From the NCBI GenBank assembly GCA_009801085.1, contig VNWV01000022.1:124001-188000 (forward strand): a stretch of 64,000 bases of DNA. The letters run 5' to 3'. The notes under the pieces were generated by a model. The model saw nothing but the letters and a program-made list of their open reading frames with translations. It made no database searches and was not told the origin of the DNA. The translations under genes were made by a program, and so were the position numbers. Source of the DNA: Lasiodiplodia sp. COLG20 (Eukaryota > Ascomycota > Dothideomycetes > Botryosphaeriales > Botryosphaeriaceae). Positions 54,191-64,000 of the stretch are shown one piece after another. Numbering within the stretch: the first letter of the stretch is position 1; every line of letters begins with the position of its first letter.

Positions 54191-55036
54191 GGTCTGGGAT
54201 ACTTTTGTGAGCAGTCAGATCAGGTTTGCCCAACCTTGTAGATAATGACTTACGGTTTGTGATTGCTGAAAACCCTTTCAGTCAATGCAAGTGCTGTGCT
54301 TTGTGTCAGATAGCACTGGTCTTCGTGGATGACCCTTTAAATGAAAGAATCGAACTCATTGTGCCCAAGCCACGCTCTAGCAAAGGCTCATCCAAGATGT
54401 CCTATGACGCAATGCGGTGAAGGGATCTAGGGCTAACAGCCGTGCATTGCTACCTGGGATGGAAAATTGGCGAGGTCGAGGTTGCCTTGGTACACAGCCT
54501 TTGTTACACAGCCTTGTGCTACGACACATGGCGTGGGTGTTGCTCAATCGCCCAGTGCGGTGTGCACATGCAGCTTGCTACAATGTGGCGGCTCGGCTAG
54601 CTTCAGCTGAAGATTTTCAGCCTCACAGAACAAGGCTGAGCTTGGGTGTGCATCAGGCAGCAGTTCGCCTGTAGCCCCCACTCTCGTAGATCAACCGCAC
54701 AGATCTTCCCTACCACCTAGCGTCCACGGCGACGCCGATGATGTACGCGACGGTTCCATACACCCGCATCAAAAAAAAAAAAAAAAAAGATCGGCTGCAG
54801 AAACAGAGCCGCACGACATTCGCACACTTGCAGATGTGTGTTTTGTGGAGACGGTCACCGAGTGGATAGGACTTCCGAAAGCGTACATGGGTACATACGT
54901 CACTCAACAAGTCATGCATGCCACGTACCTTCAGATTAGAAAAAAGAAGGTCAATCAGAAGCTGCTACGTTTTTGCGTTTATTTATAACGGTGCATTAGG
55001 CGCGGAAAGAAACGAGACACCCACCTTGGATACACA
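54191..55036. other. Intergenic region with an A18 homopolymer
   Basis: 846 bp. A run of 18 A lies at 54771-54788. TATA-like sequence (TTTATTTATAAC) near 54980 precedes the next ATG by about 55 bp. Small frames at 54226-54674 lack features and are not called. Confidence 0.6.
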
Positions 55037-56007
55037 ATGGACTTCGCCGCTCAGGATATTGTGAACTACCTTTGCGCCATTGCTGGCGCTATTCCCGCGG
55101 ACAGGCCTGGAATCTACTTGGCCGAGCAGGATGAGACTGAGCTGATCGAGAAGCTTTGGACGGGAACCGAGACTGCTGAGGAGGTTGTTGTTGCCGAGGA
55201 TGTCATTGGAAACACCCCAGCTTTGTTCCTGCAGGATGGAAAAGAGGTAACTGAACTTCAACTTCTCAATTTACCTCATGGCTAGAGCTGTGCTAATTGA
55301 TATTTTAGCGTTATGCTTTCAGTGTTGATACCAGCAACAACCTCCAGCGTCACAAATTCGACAAAAGCCTTGACGAATGGGTGAAAGACAATCTGCAGGG
55401 GGAGCAGCCAATCCTCATCCGCGGACAGAGTAGAGTCAGTGGCGGTATTGTGGATGGATGCCAGTTTCTCTTCTTCGAGAAACTTGACGGTCAGCTTCAA
55501 GCGGCCAGGATTTCTCACCAAGGACAGTGCCAGCAACTCCCTCCAACTCCCGTCCGGTCTCAGCAGGGACACCCGCACTCCGCCCTAGTGACAGAGGATG
55601 GCTTGGTCCATCTCTTCTACGCCCATCAGGACAACTCCATTCATCATTTCACAACGCAGCTTGGTACCGAGTGGTTTGAAGGCATGTTGTCCATGTTTTT
55701 CCCACTCAGATATGACATATTCTGACCAAACACGATAGATGTCATGCTCCCTGGTACAGACTTTGACGATGCCCAAATCGTCAACTTCTTGGTCATTCCC
55801 TACGAAGACTTGACCTTCGACATGTTCACTCTACTTTCCTCGGGGAGGCTGGTAGTGGTCGACAAAACTGGTACGAAAACTTTGCTGGGACAGGTCAAGG
55901 ATGGCCAATTCACTGCTGCCTCCAGCGAGGAGTGTGTCATAGAGGCGGCTGCCATGGTCAAGAAGGGGATTAAGGCAGCATCGGGTATCAAAAGCAAGGG
56001 TAAATAG
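55037..56007 (+). CDS. Small protein, possibly lectin-like beta-propeller
   Basis: Three exons (55037-55246, 55309-55681, 55739-56007) encode 283 aa. The first intron is GT-AG. The second keeps frame only if it starts with GC (55682) and ends at AG 55738, a GC-AG intron. The protein has repeated short strand motifs such as RYAFSVDTSNNLQRHKFD, DGLVHLFYAHQDNSIHHF and FTLLSSGRLVVVDKTG. These are reminiscent of the blades of fucose-specific lectins, but I cannot identify all blades, and the first 70 residues look helical. There is no signal peptide. Treat as hypothetical; the lectin suggestion is weak. Confidence 0.6.
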
Positions 56008-56463
56008 GACTGCGGGTGGTTGAGTTAGGGATACATGGTTTCGTTTTCAGGTTTTTGAACTAGGGAGGCCGCTGGAATATAGTGTTTTCTTTCACACCGT
56101 TCCCAATGCATGCATTCATCCTGCAATGGATGAACCTAGGGATCTTAAGCTCATGTTTGACCGTTGTCGGGTTCCCACTTCCGAAACGACATACATGACT
56201 GTTTTGCATCCTCCACCATCAGTGGGGGACCCGTCAGAAAGTTCAATAAGCTTGTCAAATGGGCAGAAGGGATGTCCGGGTAATGATGAGGACTCGAGGT
56301 CTGTGTGACTATAAAGTAATAATCGATAAATGGCAAGAATGAGATATTCTAAAATGGTATCTGCAAAGTCATGAACAGAATTCCCCTTTTACTCTAATTC
56401 CTTCACCCTACGTTCTAGCTTACTCCCGCTAGTACGAAGACACCACTCCAGCTCAGTGCACAT
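56008..56463. other. Convergent intergenic region
   Basis: 456 bp between the ends of the lectin-like and ankyrin/vWA genes. Nothing supportable was seen. Confidence 0.6.
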
Positions 56464-58398
56464 CTAGCCGGAGTCTGCATCAATGATAGGACTCATCAAA
56501 AGTTGCAGCAGCTATACCCCAACGGTCAGTTAGTAACATGATAGAGATATCTTAATAGCAATGTCTGCACTTACCCACTGCTCCATTCGGGCCTCGTTCT
56601 CTTGGTGATGCCTGAATTCGTCGTCCAATCGCTCTGTAAATATCGCAGTCAGGAGCGAGGCACAAAGTCATGATTCCGTTCTTAAACGCCAAATCAAGCG
56701 AGATCGTTTCATCAACTGGATACACTCACCAGCAGTGCAGTATAAGACGTCCTTCAAGTTGGGGTCCCTGTCAAGGGACCTCAGAAACTCTCCTGCCATA
56801 TCATCGGAGCCAATCTGGCTGATTTGAAACCGTACTACTATATGAACAGTTAGAATAGGTCGCAAAAGAGAAGGAGGTCGAGTTTACCGGTCCGATCATA
56901 GCCATGCTTCATGAGTGTCTCGCCGCATTCCAAAATAGCCTTTTCCAGCGTGTCAACTTTCTCCACAGTCCCCTCCGGCCCTGCGGGATGTCCGTCGGTG
57001 ATGATGGACACGAGGAGTGGACGTTTAAAAGTGCCGTTCTTGAGTGGCTCGTAGACTGCTTCATTCAATACCTTCGTCTTCAAGTTCGTACCAATCTCTG
57101 ACCAGCCATTCAACGGCAGATTCTTCATGATGTTGTCGATCGTATCCAAAGAGGGTCTGGACATCTCCGGGGTGGTTGGCTCGTTGATAAAGCGCAGCTC
57201 AACACCCGTCTCGTCAGGAACTAGACGGGTTGTAATACTAGCGATTCTCCTGACCACCTCTCTTTGATGCTCGTTGCGTTCATAGTCCTCCATAGACCCG
57301 CTATCATCTGCAATAGAGTTGTTAAACGGGAGAATAATGCAAAATCTTAGATAATACGTACCGAGATAGAGATAGGGCTGGTAAAGTGCAAGGCGGCACA
57401 GGTCATTCGTATTGAGAACGTTGGTCGGGTCCTCGTTCAACCGCACGGCTCGTTTGACAACCTTCTCCAGGAAGGTGTCTCCTGGAGGGAAAAAGCGGTC
57501 AAGCTTAGAATCCTCTATAAATTTGTTCATCTGTTTCTCGAACTCCTCGACTGGTTTGAGCGCCTCGCCTGGTTTGAGCTCCTCGCCTGGTTTGAGCTCC
57601 TCGCCTGGTTTGAGCTCCTCGCAACGCTATAGAACGGTTAACTCAAGCTCTATTGACGTGAAAGATGTATGTACATACCTTCGGGAACCACCTAGACTCA
57701 AACCAACCGCTCATATCGAACCTCTTCTTGATAACTCCGACAGCAGAAGCTATAGCTTCGGCACCGGAAGCTATAGCGCAGCCGGTGGTAGCAGCAGCAG
57801 CAGCCGCTGCTGCAATTGCTCTCCACTTGGTGAACCTGTTAGTCCATGCAACAACGCCGAGTACCAGCCCGCTGAGTGCGAAAAGAGCCGTAAACCGATC
57901 GCCATGTCTGTCGTTCCGAGGATGCATAGCCTGCAGTATGCCACGATCCTTCTTCTTCTCCGCTACCGTCAATGCCGACTCTCCCTTCTCATTCGGCCTC
58001 TCCGGAGATGCTCCCGCGTCAACGAGCGTGCTGATAATTGCAGGCGCCCTGTCGTTCTTGACCGCAGCCAATAGGGGCGTGGAGTCCTGATCAATCTCCG
58101 ACGGCTTTGATGGATCAGCCTTGTGGTCGAGCAGGATCTGGATGATGCGGCCCGCGTTGTGCTTCGTCTTGGCTGCAGCGACCCAGAGCGGAGGCCGCGC
58201 TCCATTTTCCCCGTTCGGATTAGCGCCATGTTCGAGAAGCAGCTTTACCTGTTTTTCGTGGCCAAACCACACTGCTACTCCCAATGGAGTCAAGAAAGTA
58301 GTGGGGTTAAAGGTCGCTAGTTCCTCGACCGCATGAGGCTCTTTCAGGTCGTTGGCTGTGAGCGATCCTTCCTTGGCGCGCTCGTAGATGGTCGACAT
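56464..58398 (-). CDS. Ankyrin-repeat plus vWA-domain protein
   Basis: Six exons (58398-57679, 57626-57362, 57307-56888, 56837-56730, 56633-56575, 56511-56464) give 539 aa. Residues about 35-150 form four ankyrin repeats (TPLGVAVWFGHEKQVKLLLEHGANPN and successors). Hydrophobic segments and an Ala run follow (TALFALSGLVLGVVAW; a run of Ala near 185), possibly membrane-associated. Then comes a four-copy EELKPG spacer, and finally a von Willebrand A domain with the MIDAS motif DDSGSM and ITDGHP. Exon 3 starts exactly inside the DDSGSM motif. The last two small exons are less certain. A signalling or scaffold role is plausible; no pathway link is visible. Confidence 0.82.
57543..57614 (-). repeat. 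Four 18-bp coding tandem repeats (EELKPG)
   Basis: Four consecutive 18-bp units, CTCCTCGCCTGGTTTGAG on the + strand, with one or two changes in the two lowest-coordinate copies. They encode EELKPG repeats in the linker between the membrane-like segment and the vWA domain. Confidence 0.85.
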
Positions 58399-60112
58399 GG
58401 CGTGCGCAGAAATTTTGGAGGCTCGGAGAAGATAGACAAGATTCGCTGAACACTGTAAATCTGTCCTCAGGTTTCGAAACTTATAGAGGCAAATTCCATC
58501 CCAACACCAGCTTCGACACCGCGGTGGGTAGATGGTTGCATGCACAGAAGCACGAGCTCACCGCCCACCGCCCACCGCCCTTCCGAAGCTCGCCGTGCGG
58601 CTGACCGCCTGCGGCACGCAAAGCTTGTCCATGTTTTCACTCTAGCGCAGCATCGTGGCTCCAAACACCGAGACGACGGTACGAGCCAAGAGGAGGTGAA
58701 CGGTTGGGCGAGGTCTGAGCGTTGCAGATAGCTTCCAGAAGGCTCGAGGATGCAAGTTGGCGGTAGAGTGGTTGAGCACACGCGTGGCCATTGTGAAAAC
58801 AAATTTCAGCGGACACGAGGTCACTTGCCTTGCGCGATGATGCAAGCCTCGCAAATCCTCGTCTATCATGCCCAATATTGTGCACGAACCCGAAGAGCGC
58901 TTCCGCAGCGGGGCAACCGTCCGCCGTTATCGCCCCACTCCACAGACCGAAACTTTTCGTTCTTGCGCCTCGTGATGGCTTAAGACACAGCAATTATGAT
59001 GGATGCTCTGTTGTGTACATACACGTGTGCGGGAATTGATTGAAGACACATGAGCATCTTGCGCTGGCCTTCCGTTGGCAAAGACAGCCATCACGAAGGC
59101 TTCGATGGCGGAATATCAGAGTTGCTCCTGGCCCGTGCTGATGGTTCATACGTAGGAGAACCATTGACTCGGGTCTTTAGTAAGCCATGCAGCTCGTGCC
59201 GCGGACAAGGTGTACACAATGCTCTCGAAATTCTGGATGGTACAGATGCGCCTCTGTCATGCATACTCACAAGTCGGATTGAGCCGAAGAAACGGCTCGG
59301 CGGAGACCTATGTCACCTTTTCTGCCCCTTGCACGACCTGAACCTGGTTGTGTAAATTGTCTGAATCCAAAGGTTTTGGCCCCCAAATATGATCATGTTT
59401 GTAACACCACGTAGAAAGCTGTGCTGCACATTAGTATTACACAACAAGTGTCTATGATAAAGCTTCAAACACAATCCATCCCAACGTGTAATTGCGCTGT
59501 CCAGATCAGGAATGCTGTGGTCAGACATATTCAATTATAGCGCCGATGCAAGTCGGAGGTTTCGCATGTGCACGACGACTGTACTCGATGCTAAGGAGCA
59601 ACACTCCCTTATCAACAATGACGAGGCTGAAATGGCAACCTAATCTCGTTGAGTTTCAGGTGGTGATCATCGGTCATCCGCCGACAATGGATCTCAAATG
59701 CGCAGTCCAAGTATTTCGTCCCTGCACAGAGCTATAAATGAGGACAAAAAAAAGAAAGAGCATGGAAAAAGCGAAATAAAAAGTCCTATACAAAGGAGGA
59801 CTCATTGTCTTAAATCAGCTACAAACGCGAGTAACCACTCTCTGTTACCCAATTTGCACACTGTACTCCCATGCAATCGAATTTGGAATGTGTTACACCA
59901 AGGGGGCTGAGTATCTGTGCAAGCGCAGCGTGAAACCACACAAGCCCTTTGGTTTCCTAAAATACTTCAGAGCCCTGAGTATTCAGCTCCCACGTCCACC
60001 CTATGGTTTCTGGATGGGTTATAAAATGCACATTTATACTCTGCTGAATCTACCTACCTCTGCGCCATCTCTGTGCTCATTCATTGTTCCATTTCCGCAG
60101 CTACCTCAAGCA
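58399..60112. other. Long intergenic region
   Basis: 1.7 kb between divergent genes. Short frames exist but none shows domain features. A TATAAAA box at about 60018 lies 95 bp before the next ATG. A pair of near-identical CCGCCCACCG/CCCACCGCCC runs occurs near 58560. Confidence 0.55.
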
Positions 60113-63100
60113 ATGGCTGCCATACCTTCTGAAAGCAATCGAAGTTCTGATGGAGAGATAGACGTCCAGCCTGTTACGGTTCAGCCTGCTGTTCACCAAG
60201 TGCGCCCTTACATGACAACACCGGAACATATCGAAATTCTTCGAAATGATTCTCCACCTCACGTCTCTGAGCTCAGTGAGCCAGGGTCAGTCTTTCCCGA
60301 AATTCAACTCCCAATGTTACCGGAAACCAGATCATCTGGTGAAGAAAGTATTTTAGCACCATCAGACAGCCCATACTCGGTTGTCTCACCGCAAGATACA
60401 GGCCAATCAGAAGCGCCGTTTGCTGAGGAAAATTTCCCGGCTCTCACCAGATTCTCCACTGAGATGGCAGTACGGTCCAGCATGTCTCTAGTGTCTGCTG
60501 GTAAGTAAATGAATGGGCTTCGATACCAAATTTCATTCCGTTAACGACATAGACAGACTCACACAATCAAGATCTTTCCACGGCAATGGACGGCGAAGAT
60601 TCTGAATCCGAGTCACCAGATGAATGGTTTCCATATACCCTCAGTTGGCAGTTCTTGAGCCTCCTCACGTTCTTCATTGTCGCATTGATGATCACAGTCA
60701 TTGTACTTTACTGGTACTCGGCCACCCACTATGGTCTTGGAGAGAACGATGATTCCGCCACAACATTTTTTGGGTGGCGATTCGCCCCCTCACTTTTCGC
60801 TGTTCTTTACGTGCAGATGACAGCCATGGTACTCGACGACGTCAAGAGAACGGAGCCCTTCGCACGTCTGGCACGGCCAGGCGGCGCGCCTGGTTCGTCA
60901 ACAATCCTTCAAAGTTCCGGAGCCTGGTGGAATGCTCTGTCCGATGGGATATCAAAGAAGAAGAATCCTGGCCGCCGAAGTTGGTTGCTCATCGCTTGTT
61001 CTCTCATCAATATTCTCGGCTTTCTTACGATCTCTCCTCTTTCGCCCTCCATGCTAGAGCCAGTCAGCGTTACCATAACAAAACCCACGAATTTCACGAG
61101 ACTTTCGACAAATTCCACATTACGATTGAGTACGGGACGAGAAACATACTTGCGGATCCTCGGCAACATCCTCCAAAATGTGTCAACCTCGGCCTGGATT
61201 ATGGACGAGTATGTCGTATTTCCAGTATGGCCTTCTCATCTGGATGAGATTCCATTGGGGCCTTCTTTATCTTCGGCCCCAGAGACCTGGCAAGCGGAGA
61301 CCATCGTCATGAACATAGATCTGGATTGCAGAGAAATGGAGTTGAAGCAAACCACATTTGTTAAAGAGAATTACAACGGATACAACCTCAGTCATCCTTC
61401 CATTTTGCTATCTTCACATGACGGGTGTATCTATAACATCACCTTTGACAGTGCGGCGGATCCACTTGCATTTTGGGGAAAGTCTCCCGACGAATATTGG
61501 ACTTCGACAAACCAAACATCAGAATGTGGAGACCGAGAGCTCATACTGTCGATGACACCCATGGTGCAAAAAAGATACGATCCCGATATCAAGAACTCCG
61601 CGGAGACAATCAGGCCCGATTTCAACATCTCTGCGCACATATGCACGGCCTATTACTTCATGGCCAAGATGGAAATAGTCGTACACTCAACGGGAACGAT
61701 ATCCAATACCTCTTTCGACGAAAGCAAGTACTTTAAAGAACGAACTGCGGTCCCGTTTGACACACTGAATATCGATGCCATCCAGCAACTAGCCCTGTCT
61801 TCAGATTGGTCAATGTATACACCAGAAATGGGACCCCCCATGACATCTCATGGTTTGGCTTTGCCCCTAGCGGCTTTGTATGATTTCGACGCAGAGAGAA
61901 TGGTCGAAGACAAAGGTATGATGGCTCAGGCTGGACGGATAAGGCAGCGAATTTTCGGGGAAGTGATTCAGCACTCGCTTCTTCATCAGGGTGATTCAAC
62001 CGAACGATCAATCAACGGTCTGGTGAGAACAGCTGAGAGGCGAATACTGGTAGCTTCCGGTGTTGCAACTACGATTGTAATCATCTTTCAGGTTTCTCTG
62101 ATTCTGTTGGTTCTTATTTGGCTCCTTTCAAGGCCCTGTCGGCGAGTTCTTAACCTGAGGGGAGACCCTGCAAAAACAACCACGGTGTGCTCCTTGATCA
62201 CAAATCAACCGAACATCCGACAAACCCTTGTTGGGTTTGTCCCAAACTCTGAAAAACAGCTCTACGACATCATTCGCGAAAACAGCTATCGCACCTCACA
62301 CGGAGTTTTGCGCGAGACTAATCATCGCGACGAGCCATCAAGTAAGTGCGAAACCTTGTTGCTTAGAAGGCCACTGCTGATATCCAATAGCGGAACAACT
62401 TGACACAGATTGCTCTACAAGCACCACTTCTATACCAGTAGTTCTACGTCTGAGAACTCTGTGCAGCCTGTTTGTAACCCTGACATTGGTTCTGGTCTCC
62501 ATACTGGTACTATACAGCTTTGCACGGCGCTCAAATATCCATCAAACCTTCTTTACATACAAAGCCAGCATAACAGTACTGGGGCGAAAGAGCCCCTTTG
62601 TTGCACCGCTATCTATCATTCCGACAATTGTAGCTGTGGGGATAGGGCTCTGGTGGGGCTCTATAGATGGAACATTCCGGAAGTTGCAACCTTTTCTATC
62701 AATCGCAAACGGCCCCACAAACGCTGCCCGTGGAGTGGCACTATCCTACCAGTCTTCCTACTGGATTGCAGCAACAGTCAAGGCAGCCTCTAACCGGCAC
62801 TGGTTTCTATGTTTCATCACTATTGGCACCACATTATCTCAGATACGTAAGTCATTCTTTCGTTTGCTTTTGACCACTACGCAAAGCCGGCTTCAAGAAC
62901 TTGACGCAGCTAATCTAGTGTTCAGTTACGATCTCAATGTCGGCATTGTTCCAGCGCAGCCAGGCCAGTGAAGTCAGCTCGGTGATAGTAGAGCGAAACT
63001 TAGAATTACGAGACGTACCGCTCGCCTACGAGATAGCTCGCCAGACGTCAGCAGATACCAATCCGGAACCTTACGCAGTCATCAGTCACCTTTTCACCGA

Positions 63101-64000
63101 GCTATCCACAAACTGGCTTTATAGTGCCACCCTTGAGTCAGCATTTAACGCACGTCAACCTCGGTGGAGCCTTGATGGATGGAGCTTTGTTCCTCTCGAC
63201 ACTCAAAGACTGGCCATTGGTCATATTTCTGAACAAGCATTAACATCGCTCTTCCGACCAATGGTCAATGTTACGGTAGAAACACCTGCAATTCGGGCTC
63301 GTCTCGAATGTACCCCATACGATGGATTGGGAAATCGTACAGCATGGCTTACTTACACGGATACAACCAATTCTTCAATATGGAATCAAAGTACATTCCC
63401 GAAGGAGATTTCGGGCGCATATGAACTTGGCACAGACGATGACAGGATAGCCGGGGCAAAATTCTTCAACACGTCCTTCCTCACATACCCAGGCATAATC
63501 CAATGCTGCTCTAACGGGACGGATAATGCTGCAGGACGCGTGGCTCTTGGATACTGGTCTCTGGACAGAAACGCTAAACTTTACGGAGCTGGACCTCTGG
63601 AAATCTCGATAAAATGGATTTACGGGGATGGCATTTCAGGGCTTCGGAAAGTTGAAGATGGTGAACATTATGGTCGGCTGGTTTTCACTGATGTTCCCTC
63701 AATGGCCGCCATCCGCTGCAGGCCGATTGTAGAGACATCTGAGGCAACTGTAACTGTTCGAGGCGATACGGGAGAGGTGCAGTCTTTCGCCCTCTTGAGC
63801 GAACTGAAAGAGTACGACCAAGCGTGGAGCGAAGCATTTGTCCAGCGGGAACGAAGTCTGAGAGTGGATGTATTCGATGAGAAGTACAGCAAGGTAAACA
63901 GTACATCGAGGTAAGAACTCAAGTAAAGGCCCACTTCAATAAGCATTTACTTACGTGAAGGGTCTCTCAGCTTCGGGATTCTTTTTGAAAGATCCTTGCT
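60113..64000 (+). CDS. DUF3433-type large membrane glycoprotein, 5' part (runs off right edge)
   Basis: Exons 60113-60500, 60572-62341, 62391-62846 and 62926-63910, with at least one more beyond an intron starting at 63911; about 1200 codons are visible. A Ser/Pro-rich cytoplasmic N-terminus precedes helices (LSWQFLSLLTFFIVALMITVI, SWLLIACSLINILGFLTI). Then comes a large N-glycosylation-rich ectodomain (many NFT, NST, NIT, NIS sites), a helix (TIVIIFQVSLILLVLIWLL) and a second block of the same design (VTLTLVLVSILVLYSF, then another ectodomain). This duplicated layout is that of fungal DUF3433 proteins, whose function is unknown. The ATG at 60113 was preferred to one at 59888 because a TATA box at 60018 lies between them. 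Confidence 0.8.

Noticed and set aside
54226..54674. Two short frames between the membrane protein and the lectin-like gene
   Set aside because: No domain, no conserved start context and biased composition; nothing supports a gene.
58637..58993. 118-aa minus-strand frame upstream of the ankyrin/vWA gene
   Set aside because: Overlaps equally long frames on the other strand and shows no recognisable features.

Overview
The window comes from a filamentous ascomycete (Pezizomycotina), probably a GC-rich Sordariomycete- or Dothideomycete-like fungus. The evidence is: short 46-63 nt GT-AG introns that restore frame exactly; a Zn2Cys6 regulator; fused PKS-NRPS megasynthases; a HET-domain gene; a DUF3433-type membrane protein; and an ankyrin/vWA protein. 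I cannot name the species from sequence alone. No rRNA, tRNA, CRISPR array or intact transposon was recognised.

Positions 1 to about 43,030 (possibly to 48,190) form a large polyketide/non-ribosomal-peptide gene cluster that runs off the left edge. From left to right: a truncated lipocalin-type Diels-Alderase homologue (1-308, -); an MFS exporter (816-2581, -); a Zn2Cys6 fungal transcription factor (3233-5688, +); an FSH/LovG-like serine hydrolase (5694-6335, -); PKS-NRPS 1 (6674-18889, +, 4013 aa); a CYP52-like P450 (19929-21566, -); a LovC-type trans-enoyl reductase (21949-23060, +); PKS-NRPS 2 (23676-35630, +, 3984 aa, intronless); a full-length Diels-Alderase homologue (36185-37336, -); and a free-standing C-A-T-R NRPS (38722-43027, +, 1418 aa).

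The two synthases share the layout KS-AT-DH-MT-(ER-null)-KR-ACP-C-A-T-R but differ at the last step. PKS-NRPS 1 keeps the reductase signature (TGxTGxxG plus Tyr/Lys), so aldehyde release is expected. PKS-NRPS 2 has Leu in place of the catalytic Tyr and a degenerate nucleotide-binding loop, the pattern of Dieckmann-cyclase R* domains that make tetramic acids. The free NRPS looks like the NRPS half of a PKS-NRPS-1-like gene: its sequence matches and it has the same phase-1 intron at the C/A junction. A single trans-ER would have to serve both synthases. Two Diels-Alderase homologues suggest two cyclised scaffolds, for example a cytochalasan/isoindolone-like route and a decalin-tetramic-acid-like route. 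That product assignment is inference.

The right part (43-64 kb) is a mixed border and housekeeping region: a HET-domain protein (43347-46013); a second P450 whose near-universal ExxR arginine is Cys (46512-48188); a SAF-domain homoserine-dehydrogenase-like oxidoreductase (48636-50182, -); a trypsin-like serine protease with a C-terminal extension (51437-52829); a multi-pass membrane protein (53099-54190, -); a small lectin-like or unknown protein with an apparent GC-AG intron (55037-56007); an ankyrin plus vWA protein (56464-58398, -); and the 5' part of a DUF3433-type membrane protein (60113 to the right edge).

Regulatory DNA is suggestive. The MFS/regulator divergent promoter carries three 12-bp elements at an exact 20-bp period. 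The promoters of PKS-NRPS 1, P450/ER, PKS-NRPS 2 and the NRPS each carry a CCGRA/TYCGG inverted repeat. All gene models were spliced by hand; total coding lengths came out divisible by three for every complete model.
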